From: TMED8 sp038125725
GTDB taxonomy: Bacteria > Pseudomonadota > Alphaproteobacteria > Rhodospirillales > Casp-alpha2
NCBI GenBank assembly: GCA_038125725.1
Contig: JAYPEK010000015.1
Coordinates: forward strand, 12,306-76,305
Length of the DNA: 64,000 nucleotides
Reading direction: 5' to 3'
Part shown: one piece after another, positions 47,307 through 56,458 of the stretch
How positions within the stretch are numbered: position 1 is the stretch's first letter
Layout: each line of letters starts with the position of its first letter
Notes under the pieces: model-generated
What the model was told of the DNA's origin: nothing
Database searches by the model: none
Seen by the model: only the letters and a program-made list of their open reading frames with translations
Position numbers and translations under genes: made by a program

Positions 47307-48499
47307 ATACCCAACAGCAGCGCCAGGATCATGGCGCCCACGGCCAGCGACGCAATCAGCCACCCGGCCCAGTGCCAGCCACCCAGGTACGAGATCAGCG
47401 CCGCCAGCGACGGCGGTCCCACCACCTGGCCCATGTGCGCGCCCTGTACGATCAGGCCGTTGGCGGCGCCCATCTTGGCCGGGTCGGGCTGGAACAGCGC
47501 CCCGCAGGCGAGGATCGTCGCCGGCGCCATGCCGCCAAAGGCTGAAAAGGTCAGGCAGAGCGCGTAGAACAGCCACAATGGCGTGCCGACGGCGAAGATG
47601 CCGAGGCTGGTCACCGCCATGATGACGCTGGCGGCGAAGATCGTCTGCCAATGGCGCGCGCCGTGGCGCAACAGCCAGCCACCCAGCAGATTGCCCGGAA
47701 TGTTGACCACGACAATGCCGGCGGTCATCAGCGACGCGGTGGCGATGGAAAGCCCGCGTCCCTCCGTCAGGTAGGTGGGGAGCCAGATCATCAGCGACAC
47801 CCACTGCGACGCATAGAAGGTGAAGATCAGCGCCGCCAGCCAGACCCCCGGCACTTTAACCACCGCCGCCAGGCGCGCCGACAGCGTCAGGCCGCCGCCG
47901 GTTTGGGCGGGCTTGCCCACATCCAGGAACCGCAGCACCGGGATCAGCGCCAACAGGGTCACCGCAGCGATTGCCACCCAGACGCCGCGCCAGCCGAAAT
48001 CGGCCAGGATCAAGGGCGCCGCGACGAAGGTCAGCGCTGTCCCTACCGGCATGTAGGTGCCCCAGATGCCGAAGGCGAGGCGGCGGCGGGGCCCGTGCAC
48101 GGCGCCGGCGATGACCGATGCGGCGGGCACGACGATGAGGATGAAACCCGCGCCCTCGACGACGCGCGACGCCAGCACCTGCCACGGTGTTTGAGAAAGC
48201 GCTCCCAAGGTTCCGCCGACGGCGCAGAGCAGCAGTCCCGCCGCCAGCACCCGGGCGGCGCCGAACCGGTCGCCGATCATGCCCGCCGCCATGCCCGACA
48301 GCATGCCGACGATCGAGAGCACCGAGACGATCCAGCCGCCGGTGACCATGCCGATGCCGAGATCGGCGCGCAGGTCCGGCAGCGATGGCGCCAGCTTGGC
48401 GATGTAGGCGGCGCCGACCACACCGCAGAGCACGGTCACGGCGACGGCGGACCAGCGTGTCGGCTGGGCGGACGATTGAGCGGTCGGGTCAGTGTTCAC
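47282..48499 (-). CDS. MFS transporter next to the tetronate operon
   Basis: Membrane protein of 405 residues with about 12 hydrophobic helices. MFS motifs are MIGDRFGAARVLAAG (motif A) and the RVVEGAGFILIVVPAASVIAG helix. It resembles the CynX/NimT-type branch. GTG at 48499 is taken as the start; the longer upstream frame (to 48658) is low-complexity promoter DNA. Location suggests import of tetronate, but only its position supports that. It ends 25 bases inside otnC. Confidence 0.8.
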   Translation of the reverse strand: MNTDPTAQSSAQPTRWSAVAVTVLCGVVGAAYIAKLAPSLPDLRADLGIGMVTGGWIVSVLSIVGMLSGMAAGMIGDRFGAARVLAAGLLLCAVGGTLGALSQTPWQVLASRVVEGAGFILIVVPAASVIAGAVHGPRRRLAFGIWGTYMPVGTALTFVAAPLILADFGWRGVWVAIAAVTLLALIPVLRFLDVGKPAQTGGGLTLSARLAAVVKVPGVWLAALIFTFYASQWVSLMIWLPTYLTEGRGLSIATASLMTAGIVVVNIPGNLLGGWLLRHGARHWQTIFAASVIMAVTSLGIFAVGTPLWLFYALCLTFSAFGGMAPATILACGALFQPDPAKMGAANGLIVQGAHMGQVVGPPSLAALISYLGGWHWAGWLIASLAVGAMILALLLGIQERKAAT

Positions 48500-48684
48500 G
48501 GCGACAATTCTTCCCCCAAGGTGGCGCGAGAGTGGCACCGATGCTGGCGCCGGTAAACTCACAAACTTGCCGCGATCATTGGTTTTGGCGATAGGATCAT
48601 TCGTCGATTGACGGCTTAGCGAAATTATGTCAGGTATGCTGACCTTTATCGATACCATGCGAACCCTGGGAGGGGGAAACGGCC

Positions 48685-49917
48685 ATGCCTTGGTCGAACC
48701 GGTTCTCGAAAGTCGCGCGCGACATCAAGACCTCTGAAATCCGCGAGCTGTTGAAGCTGCTGGCGGACCCGGAAATTCTTTCCTTCGCCGGCGGCATCCC
48801 CGACCCGGCGCTGTTTCCGCTGGATGCCGTGAAACGCATCGAAGCCGAGATCGCCGACGACGACGCGCGCCACCGCGCCGCGCTCCAGTATGCGCCGACG
48901 GAAGGTTATGTGCCGCTGCGCCAGTGGGTGGCGGACCGCGCCACGGCCCCCGATTTCACCTTCGAGCCCCGCGACGTGCTGATCACCAACGGCGCGCAGC
49001 AGGGCCTGACGCTGCTCGCCAGCGCCCTGATCGACGAGGGCGACGCCATTGCGGTCGCCGAGCCCTCGTACCTGGGCGCGCTGCAGGTATTCAAGACCAA
49101 GGGGCCTGAGTTCCTCACCGTCGAGACCGACGCCGACGGCCTCAGGCCCGACGCACTGGAAGCGGTGCTGCAACAGGGCCCGCGATTTCTCTACACCATT
49201 CCCGATTTCCAGAACCCCGGCGGCATGACCTTGAGCGCCGAGCGCCGCCAGCGCATCGTCGAGATGGCGCATCACCATGGCGTGCCGGTACTGGAGGATA
49301 CCGCCTACCGCGCGCTCTATTACGACGCGCCGCCGCCGCCGACGCTCTTGGAAATGGAAACCAACCTTTTGGCGGACGCCGGGCGCGGTGAGAGCTGGCG
49401 CGAAAGCGGCCTGGTGGTGCAGCTCGGCACCGCGTCGAAAACCCTGGCGCCGTCGCTGCGCATCGGCTGGACCCTCGCGCCGCAGCCGTTGATCGAGAAG
49501 CTGGTGGTGCTGAAGCAGGCCGACGACCTCAACACGTCCAGCCTCAACCAGATGCTGGCGCACGGCCTTGCCACCACCATCCTGGATGAGCACGTGGTGA
49601 CGCTGCGGAAGGCCTATGGCGAGCGCCGCGACGCCATGGTCGAAGCGCTGCACCGGAACCTCCCCAACGACGCCAGCTTCACCGCGCCCGAGGGCGGCAT
49701 GTTCTGCTGGGTGACGCTGCCGAAAGGGATCGACACGGCGGAGCTTTTGAAGCTCGCCGTGGCCGAGGCCAAGATCGCCTTCGTGCCGGGCGCCGCCTTT
49801 CATGCCAACGGCGGCGGCGCCAACACGCTGCGCATGTCGTTTTCCACCTGTTCGCCGGCCGACATCCGCATGGGCGTCGAGAAACTCTGTCAACTGGTGC
49901 GGCGCCAGCTCGCCTAG
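48685..49917 (+). CDS. PLP-dependent aminotransferase, 2-aminoadipate/aromatic type
   Basis: Fold-type I aminotransferase of 410 residues. The N-terminus is typical of the ARO8/LysN group (EIRELLKLLADPEILSFAGG). VLITNGAQQGLTLLASALID binds cofactor phosphate, IPDFQNPGGMTLSAERRQ follows, the PLP Lys is in GTASKTLAPSLRIGW, and RMSFSTC ends the small domain. It may act on 2-aminoadipate, aromatic or branched amino acids. No partner gene adjoins it. Confidence 0.88.
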   Translation: MPWSNRFSKVARDIKTSEIRELLKLLADPEILSFAGGIPDPALFPLDAVKRIEAEIADDDARHRAALQYAPTEGYVPLRQWVADRATAPDFTFEPRDVLITNGAQQGLTLLASALIDEGDAIAVAEPSYLGALQVFKTKGPEFLTVETDADGLRPDALEAVLQQGPRFLYTIPDFQNPGGMTLSAERRQRIVEMAHHHGVPVLEDTAYRALYYDAPPPPTLLEMETNLLADAGRGESWRESGLVVQLGTASKTLAPSLRIGWTLAPQPLIEKLVVLKQADDLNTSSLNQMLAHGLATTILDEHVVTLRKAYGERRDAMVEALHRNLPNDASFTAPEGGMFCWVTLPKGIDTAELLKLAVAEAKIAFVPGAAFHANGGGANTLRMSFSTCSPADIRMGVEKLCQLVRRQLA

Positions 49918-50013
49918 CCATCCTGCCGCTTGTGGCGCCGCTTCGATTGCTTCGGAATTACTAAGGCGCCGGGCCCTTAGAACAAATACAAATTGAATAC
50001 AATGAAAAATTAC

Positions 50014-50041
50014 TTGCGCGGAATCGTAAAACCGCTATTGT
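50014..50041 (+). promoter_or_regulatory. Probable cspA promoter and long leader
   Basis: In the AT-rich gap before cspA, TTGCGC (50014-50019) and TATTGT (50036-50041) are separated by 16 bases. Transcription from here would give a leader of about 140 bases, similar in length to cold-shock leaders that refold with temperature. The rest of the 270-base gap (49918-50187) shows no gene. Confidence 0.4.
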
Positions 50042-50187
50042 TCCCGCACGTTTAGAAGTCGCGACAGTACACATGCGCTCCCGCTACGGCGGTCGACCAC
50101 GTTACCTTCACCGACATCTTGGGCGTCAATAAAGGTTCGTCGCATCGTGCATCGAATCGATTTTTTTGTCAGTGAAAGGACAAGATC

Positions 50188-50397
50188 ATGGCCACAGGCA
50201 CCGTTAAATGGTTCAACGCCACCAAAGGCTACGGCTTCATCGAGCCGGAAGATGGCTCCAAGGACGCTTTCGTCCACATCAGCGCCGTCGAGCGTTCCGG
50301 CATGAGCACCCTCAATGAGGGTCAGAAGGTCAACTTCGACCTCGTCGCCGGCCGCGACGGCAAGATGGCAGCGGAAAATCTGAGCGCCGCCGACTAA
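50188..50397 (+). CDS. cspA: CspA-family cold shock protein
   Basis: Nucleic-acid chaperone of 69 residues. The whole single domain is present: [19 protein letters not shown] carries RNP1 (KGYGFI), [10 protein letters not shown] carries RNP2 (FVHI), and [10 protein letters not shown] follows. AAGGA lies upstream of the ATG. It ends with a strong terminator. In cold shock or stationary phase such proteins melt RNA structure. Confidence 0.97.
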   Translation: MATGTVKWFNATKGYGFIEPEDGSKDAFVHISAVERSGMSTLNEGQKVNFDLVAGRDGKMAAENLSAAD

Positions 50398-50404
50398 TTC
50401 GGGG

Positions 50405-50435
50405 AAAGGGCGGTCACTGACCGCCCTTTCTTTTT
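50405..50435 (+). terminator. Rho-independent terminator of cspA
   Basis: AAAGGGCGGTC (50405-50415) pairs with GACCGCCCTTT (50419-50429) around the loop ACT, followed by CTTTTT. This is a classic intrinsic terminator directly after the cspA stop. Confidence 0.92.
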
Positions 50436-50464
50436 ACGACCAGACTGAAAGAACAAGAACAAAC

Positions 50465-50638
50465 GTGAATTCGACTTTTTTGACCAAATACGGGCTGCAT
50501 CACTTCGTGGCCTTCTCCAACTCCAACGGCGACAGCGTTTTCTCGATCGCCGGTTCGCAAGACCCGAAGATGATCGACCACGCACGCTACGTCATCGAAG
50601 AGAACTTCCCGGGCAACCCGATCATCGTTCTCATCTAG
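50465..50638 (+). CDS. Small hypothetical ORF (57 residues) after cspA
   Basis: A GTG-started ORF, reading MNSTFLTKYGLHHFVAFSNS and onward, ending NPIIVLI and TAG at 50636-50638. Its codons are GC-ending at the third position, like those of the neighbours, and it fills the otherwise empty gap between the cspA terminator and the next gene. The sequence looks like a small globular domain (YVIEENFPGNPIIVL). The ribosome site is weak. No family is recognised. Confidence 0.5.
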   Translation: MNSTFLTKYGLHHFVAFSNSNGDSVFSIAGSQDPKMIDHARYVIEENFPGNPIIVLI

Positions 50639-50713
50639 ACGGGCGGTTCCCCGCTTTCCCCTTGTAGAATCAATGTTCGTCCCCCATGTCTTATCCCAAG
50701 CCAAGGATAGGAC

Positions 50714-50974
50714 ATGACGGAACGACTTGTATCCCCCTGCATCGGCATCTGTGAGCTGAACGACGAAGAGCCTATCCGCTGCCGCGGCTGCGGGCGGACC
50801 GTCAAGGAAATCGGCGACTGGCGTTACGCCACCTTCGATCGCCGCATGGAAATCCTGCGCGCCATCTGCGAACGCTGGAAGGAAGCCGGTGAACCGCCGG
50901 CCGACGACAAGGCGGCGCAGCTGATCCACAAGGAAATGGGCGAACGCTTCCGGCTCGCCGGCCTGATCGCCTAG
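50714..50974 (+). CDS. DUF1289 small cysteine protein
   Basis: Protein of 86 residues with the DUF1289 signature SPCIGICELNDEEPIRCRGC followed by GRTVKEIGDW. Four cysteines (C9, C13, C23, C26 approximately) suggest a metal site. AGGATAGG precedes the ATG. Function unknown. Its stop codon shares CTAG with the convergent amidotransferase gene. Confidence 0.88.
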   Translation: MTERLVSPCIGICELNDEEPIRCRGCGRTVKEIGDWRYATFDRRMEILRAICERWKEAGEPPADDKAAQLIHKEMGERFRLAGLIA

Positions 50975-51771
50975 AAGGCCGCCAACGCGCCCGCCCGCAG
51001 GCAAAGCACCGCGCCTTCCGCCAAGGGCTGCCAGGGCTCGTCCGATAGCGGCACGCTGGCGACCAGCGCCACCTCGACCCGCTCGCCACCGAGCGCCACT
51101 CCATCGATGCCGGTCCCGCTGTCGGCGCCGCATTGCCGCATCAGCCAATGCAGCCCCGGCGGCCGGATCTCGCCGCTGCCGGCCTGCGTGCGGCGATTGC
51201 CGTGCGCGAACAGCGCATCGCCGTCGGCATAGAGGAAATTCGCTGGGCCCATGGGCGCGATCTCGGCGGCAAAAGCGGCGATAACCTCATGGCGGCGTTC
51301 CAGCGCCGGCACGCCGTCGGCGCCGTCCCAAAGCACAGCCAGACGCCGCATCAATTCGCAGAAGGCGATCTCGGAATCGGTCTCGCCCACCGGGCGAAAG
51401 CGGTTCGCGCCTGCAAGCGCGAGATCGTCGATGCCGGCCAGGTTGCCGTTATGCGCAAACAGGTGCATGCGCCCGCCGAGCTCGCGCTGGAACGGCTGGG
51501 TATTGGCCAGGGTGCGCGCGCCCCGCGTCGCCTTGCGGATATGCGAGAGGATGATCGGGCTCTGAAGTTCGTGGTCGCGAATGAACCGGAGCCACGCGCT
51601 GCCGGCGGCGGCCTCGGCTTCCTTCATCAGGCGAATGGCCGCGCCCTGGTAATAGCCGATGCCCCAACCGTCCTTGTGCGGCCCCGTATCGCCGCCATGA
51701 CGCGCCAGCACGTCCAGCGACAGGGTCGCCGTCACCGGCAGATTGGCGCAAATTCCGAGCAGTTCGCACAT
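50971..51771 (-). CDS. Class II glutamine amidotransferase (YafJ-like)
   Basis: Protein of 266 residues. Cys2 at the start (MCELLGICANLPV) is the Ntn nucleophile after Met removal. HKDGWGIGYY, SHIRKATRG, FAHNGNLAGID and TDSEIAFCELMRRL are the other class II amidotransferase elements. It lacks a synthase domain, so it is a standalone YafJ/DUG3-type protein that may cleave glutamine or gamma-glutamyl compounds. Confidence 0.9.
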   Translation of the reverse strand: MCELLGICANLPVTATLSLDVLARHGGDTGPHKDGWGIGYYQGAAIRLMKEAEAAAGSAWLRFIRDHELQSPIILSHIRKATRGARTLANTQPFQRELGGRMHLFAHNGNLAGIDDLALAGANRFRPVGETDSEIAFCELMRRLAVLWDGADGVPALERRHEVIAAFAAEIAPMGPANFLYADGDALFAHGNRRTQAGSGEIRPPGLHWLMRQCGADSGTGIDGVALGGERVEVALVASVPLSDEPWQPLAEGAVLCLRAGALAAF

Positions 51772-51794
51772 GCACCGAGTGTGGAGGGTGCCGC

Positions 51795-53225
51795 CTACTT
51801 GGGCAAGGTCCGGCCGCCGCCGATGCCGAAGGCGCGCCCGCCGAACCCGATGACCAGCGCCAGCCCCATCATCCCGGCCGCCGTGGCGAAGGTCGCCTGC
51901 ATGCCCGCGGCGACGGCATCGCGCCCGGCCGTTTCCATGTCGCTTGATCCGGCCGCCATGGCGAACACCGCGCCCATGGCAGACGCGCCGGTGACCAGGC
52001 CGAGGTTCCTGGAAAGGCTCAGCAATCCGGAGATGACGCCGCGCCGCTCGTCGGCGACGTCGAGCATGACCATGGTGTTGTTGGCGGCCTGGAACAGTTG
52101 GTAGCCCGGCGTCAGCAGCGCGATGGCCAGAACGTAACCCGGAAGCCCGATCATCTCCGGCAGGACGGCGAGCCCGAGCGAGCCCGCGCTCAGCGCCAAC
52201 AGTCCCGCGACGGCGACGGACGATGCGCCGAAGCGGTCGACCAGCCGCCCGGCGGGAACGCCCGTCAGGGTCGAGATCACCGGCCCGATGGACATGACGA
52301 GGCCGACAGAAGCCGCGCCGATTCCGAGCCCGAGCGATAGATAGAACGGCCCGACCACCAGCGTCGCCATCATCACAGCGGCGACGAGGGCGTTCATCGC
52401 CAGGCTGGCATCGAGCGCCGGATCACGAAACGCCCGGAGATCGATCAGCGGCGCGGCCTGATGCGCCTCGACCCGCACGAACAGGGCAACGCCGAGGCCG
52501 GCCGCCGCCAACAAGATCGCATTCGCCGTCCCGAACCCGTCCCCAAGCGTCATCGAAAGCGCGTAGGCGCCGAGCACCAGGGCAAGCAGAACCGTTCCCC
52601 GCGCATCGAAGGAGGGACGCGATTGTTCATTGCCTTCGGCCGCGTGCGGTGCCGGCAGGAAACGATGGGCGAGGGCGAAGGCCGGCAGGCTCAGCACCGC
52701 CAAAACATAAAAGATCGCGTGCCAGCCCACACCCGCGATCAAGGCGCCGCCGAGCGACGGCCCCAGCGCCGTGCCGATGGCCGACGTTGTCCCGAGCAGC
52801 CCCATGGCGCTGCCGGTCCGTTCCTTCGGCACGGTTTCGCGCACCAACGCCACCGTCACTGCCATCAGCGCCGCCGCGCCACTGCCTTGAAGTGCCCGCG
52901 CCGCGACGAGCGCCGGCAGCGCCGGAACCACGGCACAGACGAGCGAGCCCAGCGCGAACACCGCGAGCCCGCCTAGCAACACCCGCCGGTGCCCGATCAC
53001 ATCACCCAGCCGGCCGGCGCCGACCACCATCGTCGTCACCGCCAGCAGGTAGGCCAGCACCACCCACTGCACATCGCGGAAGAGCGCATCGAAGGCGGCG
53101 GCCAGCGCCGGCAGCGCGACGTTGGCGATGCTGATCCCCATCGACGAAAGCAGCATCGCGAAGGCGAGGGCCGTGACAGCCCACCCAGGCCCGCCTGGCC
53201 GGTTCGTTTCATTGCCGATGTCCAT
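51795..53225 (-). CDS. MFS drug-resistance transporter (DHA2-like)
   Basis: Membrane protein of 476 residues with many hydrophobic helices (14 likely). Motif A is GRLGDVIGHRRVLLGG, and GPSLGGALIAG is a motif C-like antiporter sequence. It opens with the DHA2 signature AMLLSSMGISIANVALPALA. Such pumps export drugs and dyes with protons. The start at 53225 (MDIGNETN) fits the divergent promoter. It is regulated in all likelihood by the neighbouring MerR protein. Confidence 0.9.
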   Translation of the reverse strand: MDIGNETNRPGGPGWAVTALAFAMLLSSMGISIANVALPALAAAFDALFRDVQWVVLAYLLAVTTMVVGAGRLGDVIGHRRVLLGGLAVFALGSLVCAVVPALPALVAARALQGSGAAALMAVTVALVRETVPKERTGSAMGLLGTTSAIGTALGPSLGGALIAGVGWHAIFYVLAVLSLPAFALAHRFLPAPHAAEGNEQSRPSFDARGTVLLALVLGAYALSMTLGDGFGTANAILLAAAGLGVALFVRVEAHQAAPLIDLRAFRDPALDASLAMNALVAAVMMATLVVGPFYLSLGLGIGAASVGLVMSIGPVISTLTGVPAGRLVDRFGASSVAVAGLLALSAGSLGLAVLPEMIGLPGYVLAIALLTPGYQLFQAANNTMVMLDVADERRGVISGLLSLSRNLGLVTGASAMGAVFAMAAGSSDMETAGRDAVAAGMQATFATAAGMMGLALVIGFGGRAFGIGGGRTLPK

Positions 53226-53263
53226 AGGATTGTTCCTTCTTGCCAAGTTGATCCGGAGCCGGC

Positions 53264-53294
53264 AGGCTACAAATTCAAGTCAACTTGAGGTCAA
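53264..53294 (-). promoter_or_regulatory. MerR-type promoter with SoxR-box-like dyad before the MFS gene
   Basis: On the minus strand, TTGACC (53289-53294) and TAGCCT (53264-53269) are 19 bases apart. In between, TCAAGT (53275-53280) and ACTTGA (53283-53288) form a perfect dyad. With the flanks it reads CCTCAAGTTGACTTGAA, very close to the SoxR box. It is in the right place to be controlled by the adjacent MerR regulator. Confidence 0.75.
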
Positions 53295-53296
53295 GC

Positions 53297-53713
53297 ATGA
53301 AAATCCTGGATATCGGTGAAGTCGCGGAACAGACCGGCATTCCGCCCTCGACGCTGCGCTACTACGAGGAAGTCGGCCTGATCCAATCGGTCGGGCGGCG
53401 CGGGCTCCGGCGCCAGTTCGGGCCGGAGACGCTGTTGCTGCTATCGTTGATCGAGCTGGGGAAGACGGCGGGCTTCTCGCTCGAAGACATCTCCCGCATG
53501 TTCGGCAAGGACGGCGAGTTGGACTTGCCGCGTGACGAACTGCACGAAAAGGCCGACGAGATCGACCGCCAGATCAAGAACCTGAGCGCGCTCTCCAACG
53601 CGCTCCGCCACGTCGCCGATTGCCCGGCGCCCTCGCACATGGAATGCCCGACCTTCCGGCGGCTGGTGGACGCCGCCGGAAAGCGGCGGCGGTTGCGGGC
53701 GGAGCGGCTTTAG
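53297..53713 (+). CDS. MerR-family regulator of the MFS pump
   Basis: Protein of 138 residues. The winged helix begins ILDIGEVAEQTGIPPSTLRY followed by YEEVGLI, with RRGLRRQFGPETL as the wing, then the coiled coil (DEIDRQIKNLSALSNALRHV). The C-terminal loop has Cys in ADCPAPSHMECPTF, unlike the CxGCxC iron-sulfur motif of SoxR. It probably senses the drug or an oxidant and activates the divergent MFS gene. ATG at 53297 begins directly beside the operator. Confidence 0.88.
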   Translation: MKILDIGEVAEQTGIPPSTLRYYEEVGLIQSVGRRGLRRQFGPETLLLLSLIELGKTAGFSLEDISRMFGKDGELDLPRDELHEKADEIDRQIKNLSALSNALRHVADCPAPSHMECPTFRRLVDAAGKRRRLRAERL

Positions 53714-53923
53714 TCCGAACGGCCGGATTTGACCCGAAGCGGCCATCTCCCCTCAATCATCGAGAAAGCATGGCGTATATCCCGGATCATTCTTTACGGT
53801 CCGGTAGACAGCGCGTAGAACACCGCCTGGATATTGTGATCCGCTGCGGTTAATCGCGACAACCTGCGCCCCATACCGCGCCACGCAATGTGCGCATGTG
53901 ACCGGTGGCCCGAAAGTAGGAAA

Positions 53924-55756
53924 ATGACAGAATTCGACAGCGTCGTTCCGGCGCTTGCCCAGGCGTTGAACAAGCGCGGCTATGACGCGTTGACCCCGGT
54001 GCAGCAGGCCATCCTGGCACCGGAGCTAAAAGAGGCAGATGCCCTTGTTTCCGCCCAGACGGGTTCGGGCAAGACGGTTGCCTTCGGCATGGCCATCGCC
54101 CCGACATTGTTGGGCGATGCGATGGAACTTCCTCCGACGAAACGCCCGTTGGCGTTGGTCATCGCGCCGACCCGGGAATTGGCGGTGCAGGTCCGAAGGG
54201 AACTGGAGTGGCTTTACGAGATGACAGGGGCATCGTTTGCGTCCTCCGTCGGCGGCATGAACATGCGTGATGAGCGCGATGCCCTGAGGCACGGCGCCCA
54301 CATTGTCGTCGGCACGCCAGGCCGGTTGCGCGATCACATCTAACGCGGCTCGTTCGACACGGCGGAACTGAAGGCCGTGGTCCTGGACGAAGCCGATGAA
54401 ATGCTCGACCTGGGTTTTCGGGAAGACCTGGAATACATCCTCGATGCGGCGCCGAAGAGCCGTCGCACATTGATGTTTTCGGCGACGGTGCCGAAATCGA
54501 TCGCCACCTTGGCGAAACGTTACCAGCGGGATGCCGTTCGTGTCGCGACGACGCCGGAGCACAAACAGCATCTCGATATCGAATACCGCGCCCTCACCGT
54601 CGCGCCCAACGACCGTGAGAACGCGATCGTCAACGTACTCCGGTATTACGAGGCGGCGAATGCCCTGGTTTTCTGTGCCACCCGTGCCAACGTCAATCAC
54701 TTGGCCAGCCGTTTCAACAATCGCGGATTTTCGGTTGTCGCGTTGTCCGGCGAATTGAGCCAGAGCGAACGCACGCACGCTTTGCAAGCCATGCGCGACG
54801 GCCGAGCCCGGGTGTGCGTCGCCACCGACGTCGCGGCACGCGGTATCGACCTGCCAAATCTGGAACTGGTCATTCACGCCGATATTCCAACCAACCGGGA
54901 AACCCTGCTGCATCGAAGCGGCCGGACCGGGCGTGCCGGCCGGAAGGGCGTTTGCGCCCTGATCGTGCCGCACAATTGGCGCAACCGGACCGAACGATTG
55001 TTGCGCAGCGCCAACATCGACGCATCGTGGGCAAGACCGCCATCGGCCGAGGAGGTGATGGCGCGCGACCGCGAACGCATGCTTTCCGATCCGTCGCTGC
55101 TGGAGCCGCTGAGCGACTTTGAACAGGCGATCGTTCAGGAAGTCTTGGCCCGTCACGGCGCCGAACAGGTCGCCGCCGCGTTCGTGCGGAAATTTCTCGC
55201 GGACCATGCGGCGCCGGAAGAATTGCTGGATGGCGCGCCACCGGAACGCCCGGCGAAACGACGCGACGATTTCAAAGGCGGCGTGTGGATTTCGTTGTCG
55301 ATCGGGCGCAATCAAAAGGCCGAGCCGCGCTGGCTATTGCCGATGCTCTGCCGGGCGGGTCACATCACCAAGCGCGAAATCGGCGCGATCCGGATTCAGG
55401 CGACGGAGACCTTTGTCGAACTGGCGCCCGACAGCATCGAACCGTTCCTCGAAGCCCTCGGCCCCGACGCCACGATGGAAAAGACCATTTCCGTGACACG
55501 CCTCGACGTTGCGCCCGTGTTGACCTCGAATGCCCGCGCGAAAAGCCCTGACAAACCGCGTGGCAAGTCGGGCCAAAAGCGCAACGTCTCGCAGCAGCCC
55601 GGCGGCATGCCGGAACGAGGCAAGCCCGGGGGCAAAACGGCGAAAAAGCCAAACGGCAAAAAGCGATACGAATCCAATTTCTCCAGGGCGGCCGGGCAGG
55701 GCAACCGGGCGAACCAACCCGGATCCGCGCCGCTGAAACGGAAGAAGCCGAAGTAG
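53924..55756 (+). pseudogene. DEAD-box RNA helicase interrupted by an in-frame TAA
   Basis: The frame is continuous apart from TAA at 54341-54343 (codon 140 of 611). Before it come the Q-motif region GYDALTPVQQAIL, Walker A SAQTGSGKT, PTRELAVQV, and GTPGRLRDHI. After it come VVLDEADEMLDLGF, FSATVPKSI, ARGIDLPNLELVIHADIP and HRSGRTGRAG. A DbpA/CsdA-like RNA-binding domain follows (GGVWISLSIGRNQKAEPRW), then a basic Lys/Pro-rich tail. Relatives read DHIERG where this reads DHI-stop-RG, so a GAA-to-TAA change is likely, or a sequencing error. The remainder is undamaged. If real, the product is a 139-residue stub. Confidence 0.85.
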
Positions 55757-55958
55757 ATCTCCGTGACATCGCATCGGACGGCGGCCTTGCATCGCCTGCC
55801 GGCCATTTGCCCCATTCTATGAATGTCACCCTCCTATGTGCGCTGATGCCCCGGAGCCGCCCTTGCGATCAGAAGCGATCCGGCTAGATCGTTTGCAGTC
55901 GCACCGACAACATGGTTGGCTGGCTCCTACACGATAAGAAAACCAAGGGAGACTTCCG

Positions 55959-56354
55959 ATGCCATTTGATCAAGCGAGCCTGGATGATCTAGCCGAGAGA
56001 TATACCGAAGCCTGGAACTCCAAGGTTCCGGAGAATGTCGCGGCCTTCCATCTTCCTAGCAGCCAAATATCCATTAACCGCGGCGAACCTTCTGTCGGCC
56101 ACGATGGATTGACGGCAATGGCCGCGGGATTCCATGCGGATGTTCCAGACCTAGCTTTAAAATGTGACGGTATTCGTTCTGCAGGAAGCCACGTCGTTTA
56201 CTTGTGGACTTTCACTGGGCATGACGCGCAAACGGGGAACCCGCTAACAATCAGTGGGTGGGAAGAGTGGGACCTCGATGACGATATGAAGGTGAAATCC
56301 GCTTTGGGTTGGTTTGATGCCGATGACTATCAAAGGCAGGTCGCCGGAAACTAA
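55959..56354 (+). CDS. SnoaL-like / ester cyclase-fold protein
   Basis: Protein of 131 residues with the NTF2-like pattern: AERYTEAWNSKVPENVAAFH at the start, GHDGLTAMAAGFHADVPDLA, then YLWTFTGHDAQTGNPLTISG and a final EEWDLDDDMKVKSALGWFD. These small alpha+beta barrels include polyketide cyclases and many stress-linked proteins of unknown role. It is preceded by AGGGAGA and stands alone. Confidence 0.75.
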   Translation: MPFDQASLDDLAERYTEAWNSKVPENVAAFHLPSSQISINRGEPSVGHDGLTAMAAGFHADVPDLALKCDGIRSAGSHVVYLWTFTGHDAQTGNPLTISGWEEWDLDDDMKVKSALGWFDADDYQRQVAGN

Positions 56355-56458
56355 GCTCGACGCTTGCTGAAATTCTGGCAACGATTCATCCTCATTAAGG
56401 CCAAACCGATTCTGACATGGGTTGTTAAGAAGCAAAATGAGTATCAGGAAATATTTCC

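Noticed and set aside
50414..51148. Minus-strand open frame of 244 codons over the small ORF and DUF1289 gene
   Set aside because: It is antisense to the DUF1289 gene and to the cspA terminator region, with a biased composition and no domain.
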